From assembly GCA_009363875.1 (NCBI GenBank), contig CM018695.1:63855433-63919432 (forward strand): DNA of 64,000 nt, read 5' to 3'. The DNA is from Mikania micrantha (taxonomy: Eukaryota > Streptophyta > Magnoliopsida > Asterales > Asteraceae). Below, one piece after another: positions 23,526-36,246 of this stretch (position 1 is its first letter; each line of letters starts with the position of its first letter). The notes beneath the pieces are model-generated. The model searched no databases and was not told where the DNA came from. It was given only the letters and a program-made list of their open reading frames with translations. The translations under genes and the position numbers were made by a program.

Positions 23526-23799
23526 TTTGATCTTGAATTTCAGGCGTATGTTTTAATATATTACAATGGTTTGTATGGTTCAAAAAGTACGTTGATGTTT
23601 AGCCTTGTGTTATGTGGAGTACCCACACGTAAATTGCTTATATATATGTATTATGGACGTATTATATGCTTAATTTTCATGTAATTCTTATTTGTAAATT
23701 ATGTAACTTATGTTGAATGCTGATTGTCTCTCACAAAGTGATTGTGATTTTATGTGTTGTATTATCGATAAATTGGATATCTCTGAAAATTAAATCGGA
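23526..23799. other. 3' flank of the Ole e 1-like gene
   Basis: AT-rich 3' untranslated and flanking sequence. No other feature seen. Confidence 0.5.
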
Positions 23800-24004
23800 A
23801 CCTTGTGGAGATAGCCTAGTGGTAAGGGTGTTAGGCCTCAACCTTAAGGTCATGGGTTCTACTCATGAGTGTGACATTTTCTCCGCAAAGCCACCGACCC
23901 AGGTGCTTGCGTCCGTGGTTTACCCGTTCCCCTCTCCCCTGGTTAGTCAGGTATGGGGGAGGCGATGTTTACCACGCAAGTGGGTTCCCCGGTCATAAAA
24001 AAAA
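23800..24004 (+). mobile_element. tRNA-derived SINE, second type
   Basis: It is flanked by a 9-bp repeat TAAATCGGA (23791-23799 and 24005-24013). A box 'tagcctagtggtaag' (about 23812) and B-like box 'ggtcatgggttctactc' (about 23848) give the tRNA-like head. It ends in A-rich sequence. 205 bp. Sequence is unrelated to the SINE at 22842 beyond the boxes. Confidence 0.87.
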
Positions 24005-24295
24005 TAAATCGGATAATTTTCAACGAATTTTAAGAACATACGGAATATGTAACGTAAATCTCGTATCGTACCCTAACCAAAGATTCTTTATATAGTAGGA
24101 GAATTGACACAATCTAACTATTGCATGATAAGACATTATGTTTCTCGTGTTAGTTAGCGGTTTTGTACTTAGTAGGTACCCATATCAGAAGTGAACATCT
24201 TGTTTCTAATGAAGAAACTATCTTTTGCGGTACCAAATCACTATCAAAGTAAAAGCAACTTTTGATACGTAACAGCTTATGAAACAACTTCTAAT

Positions 24296-24480
24296 AGATG
24301 TGTACCATGTAGCTTCAATGTTGGGAAGGTCACGAGTTCAAGTCCTGACATGGATAAAATAGGGATCCATGTTGGGCTAGAGGGTTTTCTCCCACCTATG
24401 GTGGGTTTCCTCCTATTGAGTGTGGATATGCTCGGGTGGGTTTATGACCCGTCAGTGATCCAAATTGACGTTCAAAAAAA
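24296..24480 (+). mobile_element. tRNA-derived SINE, third type
   Basis: It is flanked by a 17-bp repeat ATGAAACAACTTCTAAT (24279-24295 and 24481-24497). The B-like box is 'ggtcacgagttcaagtcc' (about 24330-24347). The A box is weak ('tagcttcaatgttgg'). It ends with 'ttcaaaaaaa'. 185 bp. Confidence 0.82.
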
Positions 24481-25230
24481 ATGAAACAACTTCTAATGCA
24501 TAACAAACATATCAAAATAAAATTTCTTCACACTGATCAGGACGTTGATCACCGTCAGGACTTTGCCCCTTGAACCCTTCTGAAATCGGCTTTGCCTTCA
24601 AAATCATGTGGTTAAAAATTATCACTAAAGTTAGAATAGTCTTGAATTAAATGTGTATTTCAAAGCTTATTGCTTAAGCAATTAATGTTTATTCTAAGTT
24701 TCTTGTTTTATTGTAAATCCTATAACACGAATTTAAAATTAAAAATGTAACGTTTTCTCTCTTTAAATTGGAAGTATTATAGTATTTTTTTTAATAATTA
24801 AATTGCTAATAAATATTGTTATTATTTACTTGGGAGGCGGAGCAATGATGGCAATAACACCGTGATAAACGGACGGGGGTCACATTGGTGTTGGTAGTGA
24901 ATTTATTTTTAATTTCATAAGGATCTTAAGATCGGTCAATTAGGTGAAGGTAAGGAAAGAGAGAAACGTTTAATCATTCGAATGTATCAACAGAATCGAA
25001 ATTTTAAAGCAGACTCCCCATTCATTAGATAGAGAAGATGACCAAGATTTTTAAGGCCTTCGTAGGATTTTTTTTTTATTTTTGATTTTTATTTTTTTGT
25101 TGTTGTCAGCTTTCTACATTGTCAAGTCAAAAAGGATTAAATAGAATGAATGTTTGCGAAAAAATTTGCTTAATTGGCAAAGATACAGAAGTATGTGATT
25201 GAATAAAGAATTCACGCAGATAAAATAAAA

Positions 25231-25622
25231 GGAGTAAATTTCACATTTTGTCCTTTATGTTTATACAAAATTTCAGATCTGGTTTTTTATGCTTCAAAAT
25301 GTCAAAATCAGTCATTTACACAAAATTTCAGATACGGTCCTTTATGTTTTGAAATGTCAAAATCAGTTTTTTAAATTTTCAAATATTGCAAACTCGGTCC
25401 TTTACTCGTTAACTTTGTTAACTATTAATAGAATAAAGGACCGTATCTAAAATTTTGTGTAAACATAAATGACCAAAATTTAAATTTACTCAATTAGTTA
25501 TATGAATTTTTTTTGTCATTTATGCCCCTTGGAAGCTTAAAAAACTGATTTTTATATTTTAAAATATAAAAGATCATATCTGAAAATTTGTGTGAGCTAA
25601 AGGTCCTAGGTAAAATTTACCT
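25231..25622. mobile_element. Foldback MITE
   Basis: The left end 'gtaaatttcacattttgtcc' followed by 'tttatgtttatacaaaattt' pairs with the reversed right end 'ggtaaattttacctaggacc' followed by 'tttagctcacacaaattttc'. Similarity is roughly three quarters over about 50 bp. The target duplication is unclear. No coding. Confidence 0.6.
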
Positions 25623-28354
25623 GATTAAGAATTCATTCTATCGTAAGGCAATGTATAATTTAAAAGCAAATTCCAAATATGTCAAAACACCTTGACAACC
25701 ACTTCAATTTCATTACCTATAATCAATGTTATATCACTATCTTTATCCAAAAACAACAATAATAATAATATATTTTTTTTAATTGAATATGATGGTTGCA
25801 AGTTCAACAAATTTTGCTGCCATTAATGTGATTTTGTATCAAAACAAGTTTCCGATGTTTTGGTGCCATGAAAGTGATTTATTTTATGCCTTTATGTCTC
25901 ACCAAACTACACAGAGTGCTCTGAGAAAAACTTAATGGGGTGGTTGAAACAGTCACGGAAACAACCAATGAGCTAAGAATGCAAGGTGTTAGAAAATAGA
26001 AATAAAGGGTTTTGGATCTAACTAGGAACTTACCCATGCGCTGCTGCTGGTCGTTACGATTGAAATTTACGCGTTTTACTTTGAACGTAGATAGAAAATA
26101 CGATTATGCCACGCTGTGATAAAAGAATTTTTAAAAAAATAGCCTAATAGAAAAAATAAAATAAAACTTAAAAGTTACATCACGCAATATAGTGTGTTTT
26201 ACAAAATTAATGGCTCGCGTTGCGTTTATGACACTAGATTGGTTAAATACATAAAAGAAATGTTTGTGCATATGAAGACCTGGTTATATATATTCAAGCA
26301 GAGATAAAAAAAACAATTACATAAAAGAGTACATGTGTTTTTTAGTTGGTGTATGTCTCATTTTTCATTGTACCAACACGTTGTTGTTAGCCGATATAAA
26401 CCATGATTATTTTTTTTAAAATAACAAACAAATGCATTAGAGGAAAATTAGATTATATATAAGACAATGGATAAATTTTAAACTTTAAAACTCAAAAGGT
26501 TCAAAGTAAGGGTGGATATAGATATAAGTTCAAAGAAAAAGAAGAAACTTAAAGAACATATTGAAGAAAAATTAGATTATATATATACTACAAAAAAAAT
26601 ATTTTTTAAACTTTAGAAATCTGGAAAGGTGAAATTGATATATTTTCACAAGGTCATTCCAAGAAATAAAACTAAAAGAAAAGAAAGAAAAAATATTAAA
26701 AAATAAATGAAGGGAAAGAATTGGTGTCACCAGGACTCAAATCTTAAATCTTAAAAGAGAAGTACAAAACATAAAATAAAGTATTACAAGAAATATAATA
26801 GTGCAAAAAATTTAAATTACAAGAAAGAAGTATAGCATAATATGAAACGAATTGAAAAGTTTGGTGGCTAAGGATTTATGTTCAACAAAAGTCCCTTAAA
26901 ACAGATTTAAGGCCACTCAGGTGAACCCGCGTGTTTCTCAAGGTAAATCAGCCGTAGCAGCATGTACTTCAGAGGTTAACCGAAAACCCGAAACGTTACC
27001 TGAAATTAGAGTGATTTGCAATGTAGCGCGAAGAATCGGTCGTTTTATGTTGTTGCAAACTCGACAAAGTATCTTCTTGTGCTGTTAAATTTTGAAGCTT
27101 GTGTGTGTGCTCCAAATGGTGTAGAGATTTTAAAACTCTAGCTCAAAACACGAGACCAATTGTCTCCATATATACATGTAGCTTATGGCATTCCAAAGGT
27201 TATCATGATGTCCATTAACAAGTCAATTCATTGCTTAGTTACTAACCAATTCATAACAATTGAATTGGTAGATGAAAAGTTTTCATTTTTCTTTCTTCTT
27301 TCTTTTAACATTTTACAACACAATTTCGAGCATTTTTCTTTCTTCTCATGGATCTAATTTTGTTCGTAGCGATTCTCTCATGTCATGTATCAAAAACTTA
27401 ATTTGTAATAATCACATTCGTAACATATACGAATAATTATTGTAATCCAAAATTAATAATAAAAAATATTTATTTTTTAAAAAAATCCAACACATATAGC
27501 CTACAAAAAATTTACTCCTCTGTCGCGCGTGACAACATGTCAAACAATGACAAAAACTAAAAAAAGATACCTAAACAATTACATGTTATGGCTCGTTATA
27601 TATTAAAAAGAAAAGTTTGTAGTACTAAGGCCCGTATGTTGCAGCAAGACGTTGAATCCAAACGTATTATATTTCATCGAACTAGATCCGAACAAAATTT
27701 AATTTCAAACGTAAACAAACTAGAATTTAGACATGCATGTGCATAAAATTAAGCATGTAGAATATTAATTTTCTCTTTTAATATTGACAAACAAAAGTCG
27801 TTTGAAAAACCAAATTATATATACGAAAAGGGTTCAACTCAAAATTTTAAAAACATAAAAGATATACATGGCATTTTATGAAATATAAGAGGTGAAATGT
27901 ATTGGTTTACACATTCAAACAATTAACAATATATGTGTGTGTGGAGATGATAAAAAATTAACCATTTCTTATTGCGTTAACCGAATTACTATATCTTATT
28001 ATTTTGAAGCCAACATAAAAGTATATCTAAAAATTTATGTTTTTTCTTCTTTTTTAATTAATGTAATTAATGTAAGGCTCACATAATAAATAAAAAAAAT
28101 CTACACATTTAGATTTACTTTAATGTGTGCCCCAAAGTAATAAGATGTAGTTATTCGGTTAATACAATAAACATGTGTTAACAAAGGAACCACACCCTAT
28201 ATAATAATGTAATTTTATTAGTTGGTGAAATTTGATATGTTAATATTTTAACTAGTAACTTATTTTGTAAATAGAATATCCATTTCAACCATTTTTTTCG
28301 CTAGTAGTATTAATTTTTGGACCGTAAGCCAAAATTTTTTTAAAAACACTGGTT

Positions 28355-28386
28355 CCCCCCCCCCCCCCCCCAAAAAAAAAAAAAAA
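28355..28386. repeat. C17 followed by A15 homopolymer pair
   Basis: Seventeen C (28355-28371) run directly into about fifteen A (28372-28386). Such tracts are prone to assembly or sequencing error, so lengths are uncertain. Confidence 0.8.
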
Positions 28387-28689
28387 TTAACCAAACAAAT
28401 TTTAAAAAATATTCCATCCCTCTCATTTTTTACCCTATTAGTCTCCCTCTCATTTTGTTTCTTTAGACATTTAGATTTTAGTTTGAATCAAAATATCATA
28501 GGAAAAGTGAAAACAATTGACTTGTTTTTCAAAATAAATGTTGCTGAAGAAGAAGATGCTGCTACAAATTAAGATAAACGTAAAAATCTTCAATATATCA
28601 TGGGAAAGGTGGAAATAATTGACTCGTATGTATTATTAACATATGCATTTATAGGGTTGATGATATAGGTGTTATTCAATAAAAAAATA

Positions 28690-28810
28690 TATTTGAGATT
28701 ACAATGTAATTAGTCCGTCTCAAACCGTAAAATGGTTAGTCCGTCTCAAACCGTAAAAAATTATATATGGAATTACAATGTAATTAGTCCGTCTCAAACC
28801 ATAAAATAGT
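28690..28810 (+). repeat. Short repeat, three copies of AGTCCGTCTCAAACC
   Basis: The word tagtccgtctcaaaccgtaa occurs at about 28711 and 28737, and once more with one change at about 28785. 'attacaatgtaat' precedes the first and third. Confidence 0.7.
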
Positions 28811-29484
28811 TAGGTTTGATTTGGTCTTAATTTTTAACGTGCTCAAAAAGCCCAAAACTAGAAAGCCGAAATCCAAAAAGCTCAAACCGTAAAAACCGAA
28901 TCACAAACACCCATAACAAAGAGTCGCCTAAGATTGCAAGAGAACGAATGAATCAAAAAGATATATGAAAAGAATGAAAGTTTTCGAAGATATAAAGGGT
29001 CCCGTATTTTATGTCGCCTAATGCCTTCAAATTGGTTAAGATGATCCTGATAATAATAATTATTAGACATTTTTTATTTTTATTTGTTTGACCCGAATCA
29101 CAGATCCGAATATTTAATCCAACTAACGAGACATACCGGTCGATTGCAAAAAAAATTTTGATCTTGTAAGATTTTGCCCCCCTTACCATTTAGTCAAGCT
29201 CCGTCACTGATTTCAAATTATACAACGCTAAATTAACATTATCCATACTAAAGTCATAGTGACCGATGTCTGGTTCCCCACCCACGCCACTATATCAGGC
29301 TATCAACCCAAACAAATAATACCAACATATTATCCGTTTTACTTTTGAAGGCTTACCCATTCAAAAACTCACGACTTTGTTTTAACCGGACAAGTTACTC
29401 GGCCAAGTAAAACTCGTTTTGATAGGAAATGTATTCACTTTCTTGTAAAAAAGATTTCGTTCTCTCATTCAACCGATATAGAAT

Positions 29485-29803
29485 TAGGGGTGTTAATTTT
29501 CGGATACCCAGTGTTTCATATATCCGAAAATTTCGAATTGTGGTTTTTAGTATCTGAATCTGAATCCGAAATTTCGGGTATCCGAAATCTGAAAAAAAAA
29601 ATAAAAATTGTAAAAAAAATATATTTTGGATATCCGAATATTAGGAAATTATCCGGATATCCGAAAATTATCCGAAATATTATGCGAAAAAAAACTATAT
29701 CGGATATTGGATATCCAAACTATCTGAATATTTTCAAAATTGGTATTCGAATCCGGATTTTTGGATATTTCGGATTCGGATACGGATTTTTTGAACATCC
29801 CTA
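29485..29803. mobile_element. hAT-like foldback element with TATCCGAAA repeats
   Basis: The start TAGGGGTGTTAATTTTCGG matches the reversed end TAGGGATGTTCAAAAAATCCG in its first bases, a TAGGGRTG type end common in hAT MITEs. The body carries many TATCCGAAA/TTTCGGATA words. The flanking 8-mers (TATAGAAT, TGTTTAAT) do not match well, so the superfamily is not proven. Related fragments occur near 40130-40250 and 42880-43025. ORFs within are repeats. Confidence 0.55.
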
Positions 29804-31351
29804 TGTTTAATACTACAATCCACCCTCTTACGAAGACCAACGTACTCGCTGGCACATTGGTTTGGCCCATGACTCTCACTGTAACAGATCAAGTCAACCA
29901 TACCAAGAGATTGTCTTATTTGCCCATGATGGGTTGCCTATCTAGGGAATCACGGCTTTGTTTTTTCTTGACGAGTTGCTTGCCCAAGCAAAATGCCTTT
30001 TAATAGATAAGATATATACCTTATAAAAAAAGATTTCGTTCTCACTTCTAACAGATGTGTAATATTACACCCACCCACAATACTTTATCCGACTAATTAA
30101 CTCCTACCATATGACTTGACTTTTGTTTTGAGATGGGCAGAGTATTTCGTTACGTGATGCTCTAATCTTATCCTACACACTAAAAAATTGTTTGTGCAAC
30201 ATACCAGTCATATATATCTAAAATGTTTACAATGTATTCTCCCCCAGTTTAAGGTAAAACAGTTAAGATAGAAAAAGGGGCCGTATACTCACCTGAGTTG
30301 TTTTTGTGAACGGTCCCATAGGTATCATAAGTTCATGTTCTCTTTCCTGTTCGTGTTGATCTTTCTACATCGTGTTTGTGTCCAAAAAACACCAAGTTTA
30401 AACAAACCAACACCAAAAATTTGATTTTTGTATTTTTACAACCCGTTTGGGTTTGGTTTTTGGATTTTGGATTAGGTCTATTTGTTTTTCTATTTATGCC
30501 AAGGAAAAATTAATTAAAATATTGGTCAATTTTTTTATTTATATATTAGTTGATACATAAAAGAGATAACAAAAATATACCATATACCTTAGTCAAAATA
30601 CACACACATGTAATAGGTCAGTTACTTTTTTATTTTAGGAAAAATCAAAATCAATTCGAACTTTAGGTTATTGAGAAAACATAAACCAAACTCATCACTT
30701 TGTATATAGGTTTTGTTGTTTCAATTTAGTTTTTCCGGTCTTTTCGGTTTTCGATCAGTTATTTTGGTTTTTTTGCACACCCCTACTTGACATATATATA
30801 TATATACAAGAGGTTATTTTCTGTGGATTTAAACCTATAACCTTAAATACGAAAACAACAACTTTACTAGACACTTAATTTTTAAACAACATAAGAAGAT
30901 ATAATAACAGCAGCTATTTTGGCACTCTCCTCTTAAGATAACCGTTTAGAAAGTCATATTTTTAAAAGTTTACTTTCTAAAATTTTTTGCAACTTTATAT
31001 CTTCGAAATACTCGTAAAAAACCCTTAAAAAAACTAAAGTTGGGTCATATGGCCATATATAAATATAGAGATTTAATGCATCACTTTTCTATTATAAATA
31101 AACATCTTTTGTTCTCGTTGAAGTGGAACTAGTTAGCAAAGTAAACAACTCCCCTCTTATTCTTTAATTTTCAAATGCAAGAAGCACTTCACTTACTCTT
31201 ATATCAACCAAAACGAACCCACCAAACATATTCTAAATACATAAACACACACACATACATTTATATATACCCTAACATCCACATCTTATTTCATCCAACC
31301 AATTCACATATATATTATATCAAGAACATCATTCTTGCTTAAATCTCATCA

Positions 31352-32941
31352 ATGGATTTAAGTCGTTCGGGAAAAGAAACCGGTGATATCGCGATCCCCG
31401 TAAGAGAGGTGAGGTCCTCCAAGTCAGGAAAGGGTGCACCACCGGTCGTGGCGCCAGCCTCAATACAACTTGGCCAAGTGCCGCCAGCAGCGGGGTGGAG
31501 GAGAGGTGTTGGCATCATTGATCTAATTCTAAGGATATGTGCAATTACTACTACTCTTGCTGCGGCTGCCGTTATGGGTACCACAAGCCAAAATCTCCCA
31601 TTTTTCACTCAATTTTTCCAGTTTCAAGCCAGCTATGATGATTTCCCTACATTTACGTAGGTTATGATTAACATGTTTAATTTTTTTATAAATATCATGA
31701 CGTTTCACATCTTGTAATTAAGGGTTATTGGATTTAAATACTCCCAACTTTGACCTATTGGCCGGCAATACTCCCAACTGAGGAAATGTTTACTGTTACT
31801 CCCAACTTTCAAAACATTTTCCATTGGCACTCCAAATCAGGTGCCACGTCATCAAAAAAATGTTGTTTTGGAGTGCCAATGGAAAATGTTTTGAAAGTTG
31901 GGAGTATCAGTAAACATTTCCTCAGTTGGGAGTATTGTCGGCCAAAAGGTCAAAGTTGGAAGTATTTAAATCCAATAACCCTATAATTAAATGATTTTAT
32001 GCAGGTTTTTCTTAGCAGGAAATGCGATAACATGCACGTATCTTGTGCTATCTTTGCCTTTCTCGATAGTTTGCATCGTTCGTCCGCATATCATCGGTGC
32101 TAGGATGATGCTTCTTATTTTCGACACAGTAATTCTTTACTTGATTAATTCATATTATATTTTTAGTAAGAGTTAAGGGGTAAATAAACCTTGTTTTAGT
32201 AGACACACGTCTAAACAATCATATTGTTTATATAATTTTTGTTTAACATATTATGTCCGCATAAAAGTAACTATTATATATAATATTCTGATATAACTAA
32301 TAAGAAATATACTATTTTGTAATATATAAAAATATTGACTATAAATATTTTGAAGTATAGTAAAATATTGATAAACAAGGTAAACCAAGCCCAATTCAAG
32401 GTTGAAAAACAACATACGAGTTAAGCTCAAGCTTTAGAGATATCTCCAAAGAAATCAAGACTTTCATGAATTAAGCAAGACGAGCTCGAGCTTATCTTGT
32501 TTGTATTGAAAAAAGTGTCTTTGATCAACGAAAACTAGTTAATTTGAGTAAAGTTTATAAAAAAAATAACTTAAATGAATTAGTAACGATTTAAAACAAT
32601 TTGGACCATCTAGCTTGTTTTGACAAGTTTTATAACTTAATTTAATCCATTATGCAATCAACTTGTTTTGCTACCTTTATCCTTTTGTTTTGCTAACTTT
32701 TAGCAATGTTGTTTTGGTTCTTTAGCTAGCGTTGGCTTTGACGATGGCGGCTGCCTCTGCAGCTGCCGCTATCGTATACTTGGCGCACAATGGAAACCCC
32801 AACACCAATTGGCCTGCGCTTTGCCAACAGTTCAATGACTTTTGCCCACGTGTTAGCGGTGCGGTGGTGGGTTCATTCCTAGGAGTGCTCATTTTGGCAG
32901 TTTTGGTGGTGCTGTCTGCTGCCCTTCTCCGAAGGAACTAA
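31352..32941 (+). CDS. CASP-like protein (Casparian strip membrane domain protein)
   Basis: Three exons, 31352-31656, 32005-32128 and 32726-32941, give 214 residues with GT-AG junctions (TTTAC|gtaggt, gcag|GTTTTT, CACA|gtaatt, ttag|CTAGCG). The protein has four membrane spans. The N-terminal tail is cytosolic. The first span follows [15 protein letters not shown] and contains the conserved Arg. The first loop has the CASP signature [11 protein letters not shown] and [10 protein letters not shown]. Span 3 has the conserved Asp (LLIFDT) followed by [17 protein letters not shown]. Loop 2 has a Cys pair ([12 protein letters not shown]). CASPs form the membrane scaffold that guides lignin deposition in the endodermal Casparian strip. 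The match to the core CASP group is strong, although a CASP-like paralogue cannot be excluded. Intron 1 is mostly a MITE. TATA-like sequences occur at about 31260 and 31312. Confidence 0.93.
31721..31982. mobile_element. Perfect-type hairpin MITE in CASP-like intron 1
   Basis: The ends AGGGTTATTGGATTTAAATA are exact inverted repeats, and the arms pair through 'ctcccaactttgacc', 'ctcccaactgaggaaatgtt' and 'ttccattggcactccaaa'. It is flanked by TAATTA on both sides, with one base of uncertainty. It fills 262 of the 348 intron bases. The terminal block is shared with the longer foldback element at 62541-63076. Confidence 0.85.
32360..32660. repeat. AGCTCGAGC-type degenerate repeat in CASP-like intron 2
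   Basis: Words such as 'gagttaagctcaagctt' and 'gacgagctcgagcttat' (about 32420-32500) resemble subterminal repeats of another non-autonomous family. Similar words occur near 36600-36690 and 40670-40730. No clear ends were found. Confidence 0.3.
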
Positions 32942-33698
32942 CTGGAATTTGTGTGATCGTTTACATCTAATTTGTCTTCAATTCTGTTGTGTTATTGTGC
33001 TTAGAAGTTGAAGTTGGTTAAGTGTGGTGGGGTTCGGTAACAAGGGTAATTTTGTAATTACACGACTGTTACATTGTAATTTTTTTTTTTTAATTTATTC
33101 CGTTTACAAAGAAAAGCACAACAGTTGATTTTATATTTCGTTTACTATAACTGTTTTTAATGATAATTATAATATTAAGAGTATATATAACTATAATATC
33201 AGTGATAAAAATAATTTATAAATAATAATAAAAATGCTAAGAACATTAGCTGCTTTTGTTTAATCTAGGGCACAAAACCAAAGTTGAAGACGCAAGTGAT
33301 GTCATCTTGTTTACTTTTAATAGTTACGAGTGTTGTGACAATCTGTTTTAGACACTGTTAATTGGCATTTAATCAGTAGTTGGCTGGTATCCAATGTGAT
33401 TTCACAAACTCAACGTTAATAGTGAGACAAAAATCAGCTAACGACTGTTCATCGGTTCAGTTAGCTATTTGTTCCGGTTAATCGGTTTGGTTTATTTATT
33501 TTTAAAATGTTTTAATCCGTAACAAAAAACCGAACCAAGCTCGAAAGATCTTTAACCGATTGAATTGATACCGAATTCAATTCGGTTCGGTTTTAGTAAA
33601 AAACTGAATTTAATTGACTAAACCGTTTAAAAACCAAATAATAAACAAATTAAAAACTGATTAAACCTAATCAAATAAACCAAATTCTAACCTTATAC

Positions 33699-33729
<31 letters not shown>

Positions 33730-34100
33730 TAAATTTATGAAAAATACAGTTTAATCAGTTAACCAAATAAACCTAATTTAAAAAAATATTTATAGATCCG
33801 ATAACTAAACCGAAAATTGAATTCAGAATTCGGAAGATTTTTGATGGTTACAAATATAATTCGGTTTTCGGTTTAAATGAATCTCGATATAGCACTTCAA
33901 AGTTCAACCAGCCCACATTGATTCTTAACTTCAAGAGCTTGAAAGTGGTTAAAAAAATAATAAATAAATAAATAAGAGGCCATACTCAATGTGAAATTAA
34001 AGATTACTCAATTTATGTTTTAAATGCATAAATTAAAGATTTTCAATTGCTTTTATAAAGATTGAATATCATTATTGAACCAATATTGCCATGCAGGCCT
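32942..34100. repeat. 3' flank and CGGTTCGGTT-rich repeat
   Basis: After the CASP-like 3' flank, 33440-33880 is rich in 'ccgaattcaattcggttcgg', 'accgaacc' and 'cggttttcggttt' words, which form inverted pairs. This is typical of a degenerate plant MITE family. A related piece starts near 45215. No coding. Confidence 0.45.
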
Positions 34101-35125
34101 AGTAAAATAGTTGGGTCGGGTTGGGTAGCAGATTACAATGGTTCGGGTCAGAATGCGTTCGGATAAAGGCAGGTTACTTCAAAAATTGGTCATTTTGGCC
34201 CGGGTTAGAACGGGTTTTGACACAAATATTTCCGGATCAGAACGGGTCATCTACAAACACTAAAAATAGCTAAGATCTGAAAGATAGGATTGCAAATCTA
34301 TGCAACAAAGATGACACCATTAAGTTATATGAATTAAAGCTGCAATCTTATAAGAATTCTTTAAAATAAATTGCAATAATTGATGATCATAATAACATTG
34401 GACCCAAAACAAATGGTAGAATAGGAACTGATCTTATATCAATGCAACAATTAGCGCAAGTTTATGTCGGATTTGCGTAAGCATCTTTACATCATTTGTA
34501 TCAAAACGAGTCCCAAACACTAAAATGTAAATCAATTCAACGAATCACCTAAAACCCACACGCCAAAGTCTGAATCAACTCACTAAATTACCTTAAACCC
34601 ACACATTCACAACATTTGTTCAACACTTGCATAATCAAACACAGATTCATGCATACGAACATAATTGAACAGAAAATAGATTCAGGTGATCATAGCAAAA
34701 ATCTCTTAATCTAGGATTACTCAAACCACACTTACAATTTGTTTAAGATTTTGCAGATTTCAAATGCAGTACACAATGATTTCTGATTTCAGGCAAGATT
34801 AGAGAGAATTTCTAGGGTTGACGTCGTTTACAAATCGACATCGAGTGCTCCAATCGTGGTTGAATCATCCAGTGCTACAACAAATTTGATAAAGAATCAT
34901 CTAGTATTTCAATCTATTGAATCTTTGTTGAATCGTCATTGCGAGTGCCCGATCGGTTGGATTTGTGAGTGACTGGGTTTCCAAGGTTGAGAAGTGAGAA
35001 TCCATCCTGACCCGTGCTTTCTTATTAATGATTTTTAAATGATCTGTTCTAACCCTTTTACTATTTAAGTTTACCCAAATATGATCCATCTGCATAAAAA
35101 AGAGACGCATTCTAACCCAAAAATA
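34101..35125. mobile_element. Possible long inverted-repeat element
   Basis: The left block 'gggtcagaatgcg' (about 34143-34157) is inverted as 'cgcattctaaccc' at the right (about 35106-35119). Both sides carry 'gggt(t/c)' and 'ttgggt' words. The interior is AT-rich without a real ORF. Ends and target duplication were not determined. Confidence 0.3.
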
Positions 35126-36000
35126 AAGTTAAGGATTTTGTTTGCCAGGTTCAACATACAACTCTGTTTAGATTAAACACAAACCATCGTACCAAAATGC
35201 AGAATAACAAGTAGCTGTGTTGCAAGGCCTGAAATTCATCATCCTTGGCTCCCTCCATAACCTGCAATCCACTTCATATATACAATAAATCATGTTTTTC
35301 TATTCAGTTCATATCAAATATTATAACCCACATGAATAATACTTGCATAAAAATTTAAAATCACTACCACACCAAGTTTATAATCATGCTTATATACTGT
35401 TTTTTCTACATGGGCTTGGTTAATTATCCACCCAATTTTTTATTTAAACACTCCACATACACCATCCGTCTTGTATAGGCATATCCGATACGAGGCGTAT
35501 AGCCTCTCTAACAATCACTTATTCAACAACAATTGGTCTTGCGTATATCTCGTATAGGACCTACACGTCTCCTATACTGCATATCAGTCATACGTATAAG
35601 AGTTGAATCATTAACGCTGGTAATTTGACAAACATTTAAGGACCCTTCTGTGTATCCAGATTTGTAGAGCAAAAATAACAATATATATCAAGAAAAGATG
35701 CAACTACACAAAAAAGAATTACAATAATTAAGAAAAATCAACATGACTGAATGTCAATCTATCAAGCCAAGCTCGAGGACAAAACAAACCCTAAATCAAA
35801 CTAATTCTTCTATTTTTTCGCATTTTAATCACATAAAAATCAACGTATAAATCAACAAAACATGGTAAAGCAATTAATAAGACAAGAAAAAAGTTGATTA
35901 GGGTTTCAATTTTGTTTAAATCGATTGGTAAGCCCGCGGATCCATCATCGCCGGATCAAAATCGAATGTACGGCTCCGGTAGCAGGCAGTCTTCATCGCG
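35126..36000. other. Gene-free stretch with TATACG-type repeats and leader-like sequence
   Basis: 35465-35600 contains 'gtataggcatatccgatacg', 'ggcgtatagcc' and 'cgtataggacctacacg' words similar to the array at 62080-62280. From about 35895 ('ttagggtttcaattttg') the sequence looks like a 5' leader of a plus-strand transcript. A short ORF starting at 35967 ends after 12 codons. Confidence 0.35.
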
Positions 36001-36246
36001 GTGACGGAAGCGATTACGGAAGAGAATGACGAGGAGGCGGGCGATAAGACCGTAACGGAGCCTCCGGCAACCAACAAACACCGGAAGATGCCGTGGATGG
36101 GTGGCTATATCCGTCGTGATTCTCCACGACCACCTTCACCGCCGCCGCCGTTGTCACTTTCCGTTACCGCTCAGATAAGATCAAGTAGTGTTAAACCGGT
36201 TGTTAGGGTTTTGAACTCGTTTTATAGAATGGGATCCGATGTGTGA
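36001..36246 (+). CDS. Uncertain small ORF, proline-rich
   Basis: The locally GC-rich sequence has an open frame on the plus strand. It has no ATG at its 5' end; the first in-frame ATG gives MPWMGGYIRRDSPRPPSPPP and about 52 residues. A leader-like stretch precedes it, and an out-of-frame mini-ORF starts MYGSGSRQSSSR at 35967. It could be a host gene start with a frame shift, a real short protein, or chance. I do not recognise the family. Confidence 0.25.
   Translation: MTEAITEENDEEAGDKTVTEPPATNKHRKMPWMGGYIRRDSPRPPSPPPPLSLSVTAQIRSSSVKPVVRVLNSFYRMGSDV

Larger units (their letters stand above)
24498..31250. other. 6.7-kb gene-free region
   Basis: No convincing coding region on either strand; the short ORFs look random. 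It holds the MITE at 25231-25622, a C17/A15 run at 28355-28386, a short repeat at about 28690-28810, the foldback element at 29485-29803, and an end-like 'gcacacccctac' near 30775-30786 resembling hAT-type ends with CCCCTA. Confidence 0.6.

Noticed and set aside
28355..28386. Homopolymer C17/A15 as a biological signal
   Set aside because: More likely replication slippage or an assembly/sequencing problem.
28882..29189. Overlapping minus-strand ORFs of 62 and 78 residues
   Set aside because: No recognisable motif, AT-rich composition, and two frames open by chance.
29485..29803. Assigning the TATCCGAAA element firmly to hAT
   Set aside because: Ends look right, but the flanking 8-mers match in only 5 of 8 bases, so I left the superfamily open.
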